Shown: one piece after another, positions 8,793 through 17,109 of the stretch
Position numbering within the stretch: position 1 is the first letter of the stretch
Layout: every line of letters starts with the position of its first letter
Assembly (NCBI GenBank): GCA_021324135.1
Contig: JAJPJO010000167.1
Span: forward strand, 1-48,733
Length of the DNA: 48,733 nucleotides
Source: Pseudomonadota bacterium
GTDB taxonomy: Bacteria; Cyanobacteriota; Vampirovibrionia; Obscuribacterales; Obscuribacteraceae
Reading direction: 5' to 3'
The notes under the pieces: generated by a model
Database searches by the model: none
What the model was told of the DNA's origin: nothing
The model's input: only the letters and a program-made list of their open reading frames with translations
Position numbers and translations under genes: made by a program

Positions 8793-10601
8793 TCAAAAAT
8801 GATCCGACTTATAGACCGGTTGACCATCAAGCAAGGTAAGCAGAATTTTGGTTTTATGGATGAGTTCCGGCTTGATGACAAACAAATTCTGATCCACAAC
8901 GATCAGATCGGCAGCTTTGCCGACTTCCAGCGAACCAGTCTCGGTTTCATGATGTTGAATGAAGGCACCATTTATGGTGTAGGCATCCAGCATGGTGCAG
9001 AGACTTGCACGCTCCAGAGGCAGCCATGCCTTCGATTTAGGGTTGCCGGGCTCACAGCGCCGGACCGCAACTTCAATAGCATCGAATGGGCTGAGGCTGC
9101 TGACCGGCCAATCACTGCCGCCAACGAGCACCGCTCCTGATAAGGCAAGTGATCCGATCGGGTAGAGGTGTGCCGCTCTCTTTTTCCCGACCCGAGGCAC
9201 GGTCATGCGCACATATGGATCATTGAAAGCCCAGAATGATTGAACGTTGGCAGCAACAAAGAGCTTGGCAAAACGTCCCATGTCGTCTTTATCGATCATC
9301 TCGAGGTGGGCGATATGGTGGCGCCGATCTATGTTTCCGTTTTTCTCCAGCGTATGCTGGAAGGCATCAAGGGTAGTGCGTACCGCTTTGTCGCCGATGG
9401 CATGGACGTGAACCTGAATGTTCTCTTTGTCCAGGCGCTCAACAATTTGCTTCATCTTATCGGGATCGAACAAGAGCTTTCCTGACTGTCCGCGTCGATC
9501 GCTGTATGGCTCCAGTAAAGCCGCTGTTCTGGCTTCCAGGACTCCGTCAGCAAATAACTTGGCGGACGTGAGCTTGAATTTCTTAGCGCCCTCATACAGC
9601 TTTCGTAAATTCAGGAGCTCCTGGATTTCCGCCTCGGCGTCCTCTTGTTTTACCTCCATTGCCGCTGTCACTTTTACAGTGAGCCGATTATTCGCATCGA
9701 ACGATCCATAAGCCTTCAAATGATCGCCTTTTGTCCAGGGGTCTTGAATGGATGTAATACCCAGACTATTGGCAAGTTGCTGAGCCCGCTCGAGGGCGGT
9801 TGTGTACTCGCTTTGCTCGCGCGGCGGAATTTTCTTGCTGACCAGGAGCATGGCGCTTTCTCGCAGTGTTCCGCTCGGCTCACCAGTGCGACTATCTCTC
9901 TCAATCAGTCCTCCACTCGGGTCGGCAGTATCGCGGGTGATACCGCACAATTGCAGAGCTCGGCTATTCGCCCAGCCGGAATGATAATCCTGAGACTCGA
10001 GCCAGATGGGCACATCTTTGCTTATCGCGTCGAGATCCTCTTTTCTGGGATTGCCGCCGCTGAAGGATGGAAGCGCCCAACCGCTGCCTCTTATCCACCC
10101 TACCTGTCCGTTCGAAGCTTGGCTCAAGGACTGCTTCTGCACATAGTCTTTGACTTTGCTCAGTATCGCCTCTCTATCTTTGCATTCACCCAGCTGGCAG
10201 GTCGCCATATCGAGCCCGCCGTCGATTAAGTGAACGTGGCTGTCGTGCAAGCCTGGCATGACCATCTTGCCGTTCAGGTCTATGACTTTCGTTTTCTCGT
10301 CGATGAATGATCTGGCACCAGCATTGCTGCCGACGAACAGAATCTTACCGTTGGCTACTGCCAGAGCCTGGGCCCAGCTGCGAGCACGATCGACGGTGTA
10401 AATTGCGCCGTTCAAAAGGACGAGATCGGCCGATTTTTTTTGCATTACCGCATCACCGGTAACACCGTCGGAAGCCGGTGGGGGTGGCTCGGCCGAGGCG
10501 GCCAGCGCCGCCATTGAAGCCATGCCCAGGCACAATAATCTGGCCAGTCTAAAAAACGATGCAGCCGGAGTTGCAGTTGAGCGAGCCGATAATTTCAACA
10601 T
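8793..10601 (-). CDS. Exported amidohydrolase (YtcJ-like, amidohydrolase family 3)
   Basis: 602 residues, with a Sec-like leader of about 38 residues ending in AALAASAEPP. Metal-site motifs of the amidohydrolase superfamily are present in order: HDSHVHL (about 119-125), KLFADGVLEARTAAL, HVHAIGDKAV, HHIAHLEMID and GGSDWPVSSLSPF. These fit YtcJ-type enzymes that hydrolyse N-substituted amides or formamides; the substrate is not predictable. The gene begins immediately after the stop of the P-loop NTPase (TAA then ATG, no gap), so the two are probably translationally coupled. It converges with the kinase at 6364, with 17 bp between their stops. Confidence 0.9.
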   Translation of the reverse strand: MLKLSARSTATPAASFFRLARLLCLGMASMAALAASAEPPPPASDGVTGDAVMQKKSADLVLLNGAIYTVDRARSWAQALAVANGKILFVGSNAGARSFIDEKTKVIDLNGKMVMPGLHDSHVHLIDGGLDMATCQLGECKDREAILSKVKDYVQKQSLSQASNGQVGWIRGSGWALPSFSGGNPRKEDLDAISKDVPIWLESQDYHSGWANSRALQLCGITRDTADPSGGLIERDSRTGEPSGTLRESAMLLVSKKIPPREQSEYTTALERAQQLANSLGITSIQDPWTKGDHLKAYGSFDANNRLTVKVTAAMEVKQEDAEAEIQELLNLRKLYEGAKKFKLTSAKLFADGVLEARTAALLEPYSDRRGQSGKLLFDPDKMKQIVERLDKENIQVHVHAIGDKAVRTTLDAFQHTLEKNGNIDRRHHIAHLEMIDKDDMGRFAKLFVAANVQSFWAFNDPYVRMTVPRVGKKRAAHLYPIGSLALSGAVLVGGSDWPVSSLSPFDAIEVAVRRCEPGNPKSKAWLPLERASLCTMLDAYTINGAFIQHHETETGSLEVGKAADLIVVDQNLFVIKPELIHKTKILLTLLDGQPVYKSDHF

Positions 10602-11189
10602 TTAGACAGGCACTGATGCCGGCGCGCCCAGGCTCTGGAACAGGACCGCAGCCTGCTCCGGCGATCGTACTCGACTTTTGAGATTCTCGCGGACGTGAGA
10701 GAGAATGAAATCGACGCGGTTCATGGGCGGCATGTTCGGCACGCGCACAACTCGTATATTCCGGCTCTTGTAGCAGTGTTCGAGGATGGCGCCAAGCTCT
10801 CTGGCGAATTGCAAATCCTCGCGACGGATGTCGGTCGTGTCGAAAAAGTTCAGATCCTCACAAAGAAAAGCGAGGTCGTACAGAGTCGGATCGATGGTGG
10901 AAAACGCTGGTGGAATCGGGAGTTTATCGTAGATGTAGTAGGCTTCGCCATCGAATGCGGCGCGATCGAGGAAGACGGGATTGTCGAAATCGAGGATGGA
11001 GGCTTCCGCGGCAAGCTGGCGGCGAAGGACTTCCGCCTGGAAGCGGGCCCGATCCACCCAGGGCAGGAACTTGCCTTCGGCGATGACCTGGGAGGCGATC
11101 TCGTGAACAACACGATAGCCCATGTCACTGAGTAGTTTGATAATTGTGGTCTTGCCGACCGATGGGCCGCCTGTGATGACTATGCGCAT
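10602..11189 (-). CDS. P-loop NTPase (AAA_28-like, nucleotide-kinase fold)
   Basis: 195 residues with Walker A GGPSVGKTT at residues 7-15 right at the N-terminus, and an acidic Walker B-like stretch NPVFLDRAAFDGEAYYIYD. The layout matches the AAA_28 / NadR-C-like family of small cytoplasmic kinases or NTPases. Here FDTTDIRREDLQFARELGAILEHCY forms the lid-like region. The physiological substrate is unknown. AGAAGG lies 5 nt before the ATG. It is first of a two-gene unit with the exported amidohydrolase; I see no direct functional link between the two products. Confidence 0.85.
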   Translation of the reverse strand: MRIVITGGPSVGKTTIIKLLSDMGYRVVHEIASQVIAEGKFLPWVDRARFQAEVLRRQLAAEASILDFDNPVFLDRAAFDGEAYYIYDKLPIPPAFSTIDPTLYDLAFLCEDLNFFDTTDIRREDLQFARELGAILEHCYKSRNIRVVRVPNMPPMNRVDFILSHVRENLKSRVRSPEQAAVLFQSLGAPASVPV

Positions 11190-11541
11190 GAATGCCTTCT
11201 ACCGCCAACGCTGAAATAGGGTTTCGCCTGAGCCTTTGCCAATTAGGATTGGTTCCCTTAAATGTAAGTTCAGACCTCCTGCAAATCAAACTAAATTACT
11301 GCAATGTTGGTGATGCACTCTTGAGCCTGCACGCACCGCAATCGGCAGCACGTTTTAGCGCGCCGCTCTCAATCTGGAAATGCGGAGGTCGATAAGGTGC
11401 AAGACAAGCGCCGTAGCCGCTTCCATGCATCCGATAACAACAAGGCTTCATTTCCTTGGAATTATTCTTACATGCCATCCGTGACAAATTTGTGTAATCC
11501 CGGGTCCGCAAGCGCTTTATTAGCGCAATTTTATGGCTTTG
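11190..11541. other. Gene-free region upstream of the NTPase gene
   Basis: About 350 bp. It contains the small inverted repeat CCAAT-tagg-ATTGG (11239-11252) and a GC hairpin near the patatin stop (11512-11526). Short frames here have no good ribosome sites and look spurious. No RNA gene is recognised. Confidence 0.4.
11512..11526 (-). terminator. Possible hairpin terminator after the patatin-like gene
   Basis: GCGCT (11512-11516) pairs with AGCGC (11522-11526) over a 5-nt loop, 16 bp beyond the patatin stop. There is no T-run on the minus strand (the plus strand has AATTTT after it), so termination is uncertain. Confidence 0.3.
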
Positions 11542-12567
11542 CTATTGCAGGCGGTTGGCGTTGGATAAGGCTGATCGTCTCAGGATCGCTTTGAAAATAT
11601 TGGCGAGCTCCTGCTCGGCTGCCTCCTCGCCTGCGATGATCGCTTTCTGCGCGTCGCTTTTTCTGGTCGAGAGCAGCTTGATATTGTTGACCTTGGGATG
11701 AACGGTCACGTCTGCTGTGGGCAGCGAATCCTGATCGACGCGACTGAGAATCATGTCGATGACCCGGTTTTCCACACTGCCCAGCTTCTTGAACTGCTTG
11801 AGGTTGCTGTCTTGAAACGTCTGATCGATATTGACGGCAATGACGACGTCGGCGCCCAGGTTGCGCGCTTCGACAATGGGCAGATTGTTGACTATGCCGC
11901 CGTCGACAAAGAGATTGTCGTCAATCTGAACCGGCCGCCGCAGCACTGGTATGGCGGAGCTGGCTTGCACAGCCCTTGCCAGCTCTCCTTTGTATATGGC
12001 GTGCGACTTCCCGTCCATCAGGCTTGCCGCTACGGCGCAGAAAGGGATGTTGCACTGCTCGATCAGCTGGTGTTTCTCATCGACGAGCCCGTCTATGTAG
12101 TTTCGGAATTTACCGCCGCGATAGAGCCCCTCATAATGCGAATAACCGAAGAGATGAGGTATGGAGAAGACCGGTATGGCAGCCACTCTCAGCCAGATTG
12201 GCACGGTGTAATATGCGCGAACCATCTGCTTTTGCTGGACAATTCGCTCCAGGTCGGGAATACTGACCCCGGCAGAATAAAGCCCGCCGACGATTGCACC
12301 AATGCTGGTGCCGGCGATGCAGTCGATTGGCACTCCCTCTCGCCTGAGCACTTTCAAAACGCCGATATGAGAAGCTCCGCGCAATCCGCCTCCGCCCAGG
12401 GCAAGTCCGACTTTGGGGCGGGGATTTCCAGAGCGCACCAGCTGTGCTATCGCTTCCTTCTCGGAAAGCGGTTGAGTTGCCTGGGCCTCGGCCGAGAGCT
12501 TAGAGTATAATAAGAGAAGAAAAGCCGCTAATAGAGCGCTGATTGCTAGTTTCTGTTGATATCGCAT
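11542..12567 (-). CDS. Patatin-like phospholipase / acyl hydrolase (RssA/NTE type)
   Basis: 341 residues. A hydrophobic leader (LAISALLAAFLLLLYSKLSAEAQA) suggests export or an inner-membrane anchor. The patatin dyad is intact: oxyanion loop GLALGGGGLRGASHIG (about 54-69), nucleophile Ser in GTSIG (88) and catalytic Asp in DGG (222-224). Such enzymes cleave acyl esters of membrane phospholipids or lysophospholipids. It is divergent from the fatty-acid desaturase at 12875 and shares a 307-bp upstream region with it that contains a 14-bp palindrome. Joint control of two membrane-lipid genes is possible but inferred only from position. Confidence 0.92.
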   Translation of the reverse strand: MRYQQKLAISALLAAFLLLLYSKLSAEAQATQPLSEKEAIAQLVRSGNPRPKVGLALGGGGLRGASHIGVLKVLRREGVPIDCIAGTSIGAIVGGLYSAGVSIPDLERIVQQKQMVRAYYTVPIWLRVAAIPVFSIPHLFGYSHYEGLYRGGKFRNYIDGLVDEKHQLIEQCNIPFCAVAASLMDGKSHAIYKGELARAVQASSAIPVLRRPVQIDDNLFVDGGIVNNLPIVEARNLGADVVIAVNIDQTFQDSNLKQFKKLGSVENRVIDMILSRVDQDSLPTADVTVHPKVNNIKLLSTRKSDAQKAIIAGEEAAEQELANIFKAILRRSALSNANRLQ

Positions 12568-12750
12568 TTGGTGTCACTAATGGGAGCGGTGCTCTTGGGA
12601 AAGTATGATGCATCTAAGTTTATTGCGAAAACGTCACAATTCGTTAGTCGATTATCACCTTGGATTGAGCATAATACCTTGCTTTCAAATAACCGAGTCT
12701 GCCTCTGGGATTGTTTCACGAGCTGCCCCGGCAGCTTCTGATTACTGCGT

Positions 12751-12764
12751 TGTAACCGGTTACA
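12751..12764. promoter_or_regulatory. 14-bp perfect palindrome TGTAACCGGTTACA, likely operator
   Basis: A perfect 14-bp palindrome with a central CpG, the form typical of LacI/GalR-family operators; it matches the CcpA cre pattern except at two inner positions. It lies 17 bp upstream of the TTGACA at 12782, in the divergent patatin-desaturase region. The regulator is not in this window. Confidence 0.5.
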
Positions 12765-12781
12765 TCCTTGATTTTCAGCTC

Positions 12782-12838
12782 TTGACAGTAAATAAAGTGT
12801 TTTGCGTTAAGCCTTCTCAAGTCTGCACATGATATAAA
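12782..12838 (+). promoter_or_regulatory. Promoter-like elements upstream of the desaturase
   Basis: TTGACA at 12782-12787 is a consensus -35, but the sequence 17-18 bp on (GTTAAG) is a weak -10. Independently, TGATATAAA at 12830-12838 is a good extended -10, which would place the start near 12845. Which is used cannot be decided from sequence. Confidence 0.4.
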
Positions 12839-12874
12839 GGAATTCTTGGCGTTCGCCGAGGCGGAATCCTATTA

Positions 12875-13594
12875 TTGGGGGTACGAACGTTGGAGCTTAA
12901 CGGATCATTCTGGGCAGTTGCTGCCACTTTCACAGCCTGGTTCTTTTTCTTCTTCTGCTATCACGGCATGGGAATTACGCTTGGCTATCACAGGCTTTTG
13001 ACGCACAAATCGCTCAAAGTGCCAAACTGGCTCATGTATCTTATCGTCTCCGGCGGTTACTTCTGTTTAATGGGCGGCCCCGTCAACTGGGTAGCGGTGC
13101 ATAGATTGCATCACCAGAAATCCGACTTGCCCGGCGATCCTCACAGCCCGCGCGATGGCTTCTGGCACTCGCTGGTACTGTGGATGTTCACAATGGACGA
13201 AAAGCAATCCGCCGACGAACTGCGCAAACAGGTTCCTGATCTTCTTAAGAACCCTGTTCTCTGCTGGTTCGGCATCGACCATTGCGCCGAGCAGGCTCAA
13301 CTGTGCCTGGCAATCTGCGTGCTTTTCCGCTGCTTGCTTTATATAATTTTTGGACCTGTCTGCTTCCTTGCCAATCTGCTCGCCACATTCGTGGTCTTCT
13401 GGAGCCCGCAACTGGTCAACGCTGTGTGCCATTTGCAGACGGCCGGCTACAGACTGTTCGATACCCGCGATGACAGCCGCAATGTCTGGTACGTGGCGCT
13501 CTTGTCGCACGGCGAAGGCTGGCACAACAATCATCATGCCATGCCCAAGTCGGCTCGACATGGCATGGCCTGGTGGGAATATGACGCTACATAA
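12875..13594 (+). CDS. Acyl-CoA/acyl-lipid delta-9-type fatty-acid desaturase, interrupted by an in-frame TAA
   Basis: 239 residues to the TAA at 13592-13594. All three di-iron His boxes are present: HRLLTH (39-44), HRLHH (76-80) and HNNHH (217-221), with hydrophobic membrane segments between. The family normally continues past WWEYDAT into a further helix, and the same frame after the TAA reads VVICVLEKLGLAWDIV, the expected continuation. The TAA therefore looks like a substitution inside a gene of about 341 codons. The start is a TTG: 12875 (GGCGGA about 9 nt upstream) or 12890 (GGGGG 8 nt upstream). Truncated function, readthrough, decay or a sequencing error are all possible. The enzyme would introduce a double bond into membrane acyl chains. 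Confidence 0.85.
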   Translation: MGVRTLELNGSFWAVAATFTAWFFFFFCYHGMGITLGYHRLLTHKSLKVPNWLMYLIVSGGYFCLMGGPVNWVAVHRLHHQKSDLPGDPHSPRDGFWHSLVLWMFTMDEKQSADELRKQVPDLLKNPVLCWFGIDHCAEQAQLCLAICVLFRCLLYIIFGPVCFLANLLATFVVFWSPQLVNAVCHLQTAGYRLFDTRDDSRNVWYVALLSHGEGWHNNHHAMPKSARHGMAWWEYDAT

Positions 13595-13900
13595 GTGGTT
13601 ATCTGTGTTCTGGAAAAGTTGGGATTGGCTTGGGATATCGTCCGACCTGCTCAACGGCCGACCGCCATTCACCCGTCTTCCAACGTGGCGAAATGGGCTG
13701 AGGAGAAGGCGAGCCAAGAGGCTCTGGCAAAAACGGCTCCAGGCGCTCAAGTTGCCGGCGCTCCTTCAGGCGAAGCAGCGGCACCGGGTAAATCACCGCT
13801 CGACGTGGCAGCCTCCTTATCCGCTGAGGTGGGCGCCCTCGTGGAATCAGCGACGAAAGAGCCTGCACTGGCTGCAGTAACTGCCGAGAAGAAGCGTTAA
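13595..13900 (+). CDS. C-terminal part of the desaturase, downstream of the in-frame stop
   Basis: The frame continues directly after the TAA with a GTG codon and runs 101 codons. Residues 1-20 (MVICVLEKLGLAWDIVRPAQ) are the expected last desaturase helix. The remaining 80 residues are an Ala/Pro/Glu-rich, probably disordered tail (APGAQVAGAPSGEAAAPG). It could be made by readthrough or by reinitiation at the GTG abutting the stop; no separate ribosome site is visible. Its retention as a clean open frame argues that any interruption is recent or not inactivating. Confidence 0.55.
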   Translation: MVICVLEKLGLAWDIVRPAQRPTAIHPSSNVAKWAEEKASQEALAKTAPGAQVAGAPSGEAAAPGKSPLDVAASLSAEVGALVESATKEPALAAVTAEKKR

Positions 13901-13909
13901 TTCGGAGCC

Positions 13910-13952
13910 TGGTACCATATTTGGTGCCACGAAGTTGCACCGCCAGTGGTGC
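13910..13952 (+). terminator. Two adjacent hairpins after the desaturase frame
   Basis: TGGTACCA (13910-13917) pairs with TGGTGCCA (13922-13929) through 8 bp with one G-T, loop 4. GCACC (13937-13941) pairs with GGTGC (13948-13952). They begin 9 bp after the TAA at 13898-13900. No T-run follows, so intrinsic termination is not assured. Confidence 0.35.
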
Positions 13953-14124
13953 GGAGTCAGCCGGTCTCTTGCCGTTCGATCATCCTTATATATAAAAAAT
14001 TCTGGCAGCGATCATTCTGATTTGCCCGCCCGGCATGCTCAATGGTACAAAGACACCGTCGAGCTGGCAAAAGTATGATAAATTGTAGGGGTCTGCAAGA
14101 TCAGCGGTTTTCGTCGGCAAAACC

Positions 14125-16059
14125 ATGAACCAGAAGAATACAGCGCCAGATCCCTTTGTCGGACAAACTTTGGATGGGCGCTATTCGATTACAAGATGCC
14201 TGGGTAAAGGCGGCATGGGTGCTGTGTATCAGGCACGCCACTTGATGCTCGACAAATTCGTCGCCGTCAAGATAATGCATGCCGACCTTATCTTCGATGA
14301 GAAAATCGTGCAGCGCTTCCAGCGGGAGGTGACTGCGATGAGTCATCTGTCGCATCCGAATTTGATTTCCATTCAAGATGTAGGCAAAACGCCTGATGGC
14401 TCGCCCTATTTTGTTATGGAATATATGGACTGCGTCCACCTCGGCGATTTGCTGGCCCGGGAGGTCTTCCTGCCTGCAGAGCGTGCCATACCAATCATTC
14501 TGCAGATCGCCGATGCTCTGGCGCACGCTCACGAGAAAGGCATCGTCCACAGAGACCTGAAGCCTGCCAACATTCTGATTCTCGAATCTGAGAATCGTGA
14601 TTTTGTAAAAGTGGTCGATCTCGGAATTGCCAAGCTTCTGGGGCCCTCAGAAGAGGACGGGCAGAAGCTGACGCGCACTGGAGAGGCGTTCGGCAGTCCA
14701 CTTTATATGAGTCCCGAGCAAGTCATGGGTAAGCCGCAGGACGGACGCACTGATATCTATGCCCTGGGTTGCCTGATGTTCGAAATGCTGACGAGCGTTC
14801 CGCCCATGCTCAGGGAAAGCGCCCTTGGAATTATGACCGCCCATGTTCAGGAAGCACCGCCGTCATTCAGCCAGGCGATGCCGGAGCTGCCGATGACCCC
14901 TGAGTTGCGCCGGTTGGAAGCGATCGTCCTGAAGTGCATGAAGAAAGATCCGCAAGAGCGTTTTCAAACAATGCGCGACTTGATCCAGGCTATCGGCGCC
15001 GACATACCGATGGACTCCGGCAAATTCGCTCTGACTCGCAACAGCTCCGGCCAGTTCCCTCAAGACCCCGGCCAGCAGGATCCGCTCAATGCCGTCTCGG
15101 CCGCATATGGCTACCCGCCTCAGGCTCAAGCTCCGCCGTCCAACACCCAGAGGGGTGTGCCACCAGCCCTGGAGTCATGCCAATCACAAAAGGCAGCGCC
15201 GAATTTTTCCATGACAGGCAAAGCCTCGACCACTGATGCGGCTGCCACTCAGCTCAGCAGCTCTCACACCGCTAACCCTGCTCCTGCTCCTCAATCGCCC
15301 GAACTGGACAGGACACGACCGGTCGCCGGCGCAAGAATGAATCGCGGTGACTTTCGAAAAACACCGCCCTTGCAACCGGAAGCGTCATCGCCGGGAATTC
15401 TGAGCAGCCCCTTGAAGCTTGCCGGTATCGTTGGATGCTGCCTGTTGCTTATCGGAATTCTCTTCTTCGTCGCCTTCAAGCTGCTCACCGCCGGCTCTAA
15501 TGACGCTGCCGTAAGCGAGCCGAAAAAGGTTTATAAGCTCAGCGAGGTGATTTGCGAGGAAAGAAAGCACGATCGCTTCAATGTGCGGGTACTCAGCGTT
15601 TATAGCGCCGACTCGGATGACGCCGGCACCTATAAAGAAGCATCAGGCGGACTGGTGAAGGGAACGGTCGATGTCGCAGTTCATCAGGAGGGCAAACCGA
15701 TCATTCTCGTCGTTAATGCATACATGCCGACCACGTGGAAAATCCATAAGCTGAATGAAAGAGTGCGCCTTGAGAAAGTAATTTCGGTTGGATACTATCC
15801 GCAGAAGGTGGAGGGACTGCCACCGGATGTGGAGCGGGAAGAGATCTATTATCCCTACTTCAACGAGGACGGCAGCAAGAGCGATACCGCCGTGCACAAG
15901 AACGCATTCGAGCCATTCTTCTTTATGTTCCTCGGCGATGAAGATATAGAGCAGCAACCCTCCTTCGCCAAAATGAAAAAGGCTCTGGCGAAGGCGACCC
16001 ACTGTGAATTACGCTCTTTCCAGGGGACGCGCTCGACGAAATCCTTTGTCGTAAAATGA
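14125..16059 (+). CDS. Transmembrane Ser/Thr protein kinase (PknB-like)
   Basis: 644 residues. The kinase domain covers about 20-295: LGKGGMGAVYQA Gly loop, VAVK Lys at 49, HRDLKPAN (catalytic Asp 144), DLG (165-167) in place of DFG as in many bacterial kinases, and GSPLYMSPEQ. It is followed by a Pro/Gln/Ser-rich linker of about 130 residues, one TM helix at about 432-453 (LKLAGIVGCCLLLIGILFF) and a C-terminal exterior domain of about 185 residues with no recognised family. Unlike the kinases at 6364 and 46021 it has no N-terminal Cys modules and keeps the canonical HRDLK. A gene for an exported Pro-rich protein starts 4 bp after its stop, suggesting one transcript. A TATGAT at 14074-14079 may be a -10. 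Confidence 0.92.
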   Translation: MNQKNTAPDPFVGQTLDGRYSITRCLGKGGMGAVYQARHLMLDKFVAVKIMHADLIFDEKIVQRFQREVTAMSHLSHPNLISIQDVGKTPDGSPYFVMEYMDCVHLGDLLAREVFLPAERAIPIILQIADALAHAHEKGIVHRDLKPANILILESENRDFVKVVDLGIAKLLGPSEEDGQKLTRTGEAFGSPLYMSPEQVMGKPQDGRTDIYALGCLMFEMLTSVPPMLRESALGIMTAHVQEAPPSFSQAMPELPMTPELRRLEAIVLKCMKKDPQERFQTMRDLIQAIGADIPMDSGKFALTRNSSGQFPQDPGQQDPLNAVSAAYGYPPQAQAPPSNTQRGVPPALESCQSQKAAPNFSMTGKASTTDAAATQLSSSHTANPAPAPQSPELDRTRPVAGARMNRGDFRKTPPLQPEASSPGILSSPLKLAGIVGCCLLLIGILFFVAFKLLTAGSNDAAVSEPKKVYKLSEVICEERKHDRFNVRVLSVYSADSDDAGTYKEASGGLVKGTVDVAVHQEGKPIILVVNAYMPTTWKIHKLNERVRLEKVISVGYYPQKVEGLPPDVEREEIYYPYFNEDGSKSDTAVHKNAFEPFFFMFLGDEDIEQQPSFAKMKKALAKATHCELRSFQGTRSTKSFVVK

Positions 16060-16063
16060 TTGT

Positions 16064-17086
16064 ATGAAAGCCATCTGGTCACGATCGGTACGCCCTGTAC
16101 TGCCGGCGCTTCGCCTGCCGATCGCAGGCATTGCTCTGATCTTGGCTCTGCTGGCGGCTCCGTCCTGTGCAGAACCGCAATCCTCCAGCGCCGTTGAGCC
16201 GGAAAGATCGCTTAAAACAGGAGATGCCGCGAGCGTTTCGCCAGGGAAGGAAACGGTTTCTGAAGATGCCGGACTTCCTGCTGAATCGGCAGCCGGCCCT
16301 AATCGAGCCAGCGTGAAATCGAACGGCTCGGCAAACAATCGCCCCCTGCAGGGTCGTGCCGATTTAAGCGTCGAGCAGAGCTTATCGCCAGGAGCAGTCG
16401 ATCCGTTTTATCGAACTCCTGACTCTCCCCCTTCATACATACCGCCGGCCGGGGCGCCTCGGCAATTTATCTTGCCGCCTCAAACTGCTCTGCCATCATA
16501 TGCGGTGCCGCAACAAAACTACTTGCCGTATGCGCAGCAGTATGGCTCACCGTATATGGTGCAGCCGGGAATGCCTGCCTCTCCCCAATCGCCATATGCC
16601 ATGCCCTCCCCTTACAACAATCAGGCACCAGGAGAGCCGCCCGGGGACCAGCTTTCCGCTCCGGCTCAGAGTAAATTAGATCAACAAAAGCACTTGTTTG
16701 GTGGCATTACTTCATTGAGGTCATTGCTGAGCGGAGGCGTCGGCAAAAATGTGCCTCCAGCTGAGCGGCCCTCATGGATTCCAGCTTACGCCTATACGAA
16801 TGACTCGATGGTGGCACCGTATCACAACCTCGACATCTTCTGGTGGGACAAGCGATCCATGCCGGATCGCCCACAGCGCGTCATCCTTTCCACTTCCGTT
16901 ACCAGATACTGGCGCGGTCCAGTGGCTAATCCTTGCTATGTGATTGTGGAGCCGTTCGCTCAAGCTCCCGGAAATTTCATATTCAGGAGCTTGCAGCCCG
17001 GCGGTCCGCAGGGCTGGCTGCAGGCGCTGAGCGCGAAGGACTTCAGCGGCTTTCCGCTTTACCGTTACTGGTTCGGCGCCCTCTGA
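16064..17086 (+). CDS. Exported Pro/Tyr/Gln-rich protein, unknown, coupled to the kinase upstream
   Basis: 340 residues. Signal peptide about 1-36 (LPIAGIALILALLAAPSCAEP); the Cys could be a lipid-attachment site, but the box APSC is not canonical. Residues ~110-210 are Pro/Tyr/Gln/Met-rich and low in complexity (QQYGSPYMVQPGMPASPQSP), as in surface or wall-associated proteins. The last ~105 residues form a distinct, Trp/Tyr-rich globular segment (RPSWIPAYAYTND, LDIFWWDKRSMPDRPQ, FPLYRYWFGAL). The start lies 4 bp after the kinase stop, so the two are likely co-translated; it may be the exterior partner of that kinase (inference). Confidence 0.75.
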   Translation: MKAIWSRSVRPVLPALRLPIAGIALILALLAAPSCAEPQSSSAVEPERSLKTGDAASVSPGKETVSEDAGLPAESAAGPNRASVKSNGSANNRPLQGRADLSVEQSLSPGAVDPFYRTPDSPPSYIPPAGAPRQFILPPQTALPSYAVPQQNYLPYAQQYGSPYMVQPGMPASPQSPYAMPSPYNNQAPGEPPGDQLSAPAQSKLDQQKHLFGGITSLRSLLSGGVGKNVPPAERPSWIPAYAYTNDSMVAPYHNLDIFWWDKRSMPDRPQRVILSTSVTRYWRGPVANPCYVIVEPFAQAPGNFIFRSLQPGGPQGWLQALSAKDFSGFPLYRYWFGAL

Positions 17087-17109
17087 GTCGGGAGCGTTTT
17101 GTTGAACGG

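Larger units (their letters stand above)
12568..12874. other. Shared upstream region of the patatin and desaturase genes
   Basis: 307 bp without a convincing gene. It holds a GC hairpin AGCTGC-cccg-GCAGCT (12721-12736), the palindrome at 12751-12764 and promoter-like elements at 12782-12838. Confidence 0.5.

Noticed and set aside
11698..12510. 270-codon frame on the plus strand across the patatin gene
   Set aside because: The opposite strand encodes an intact patatin with catalytic motifs; this frame shows no family features.
13067..13750. 227-codon minus-strand frame across the desaturase
   Set aside because: Shadow of the desaturase; no motif, and it spans the split gene without explaining the stop.
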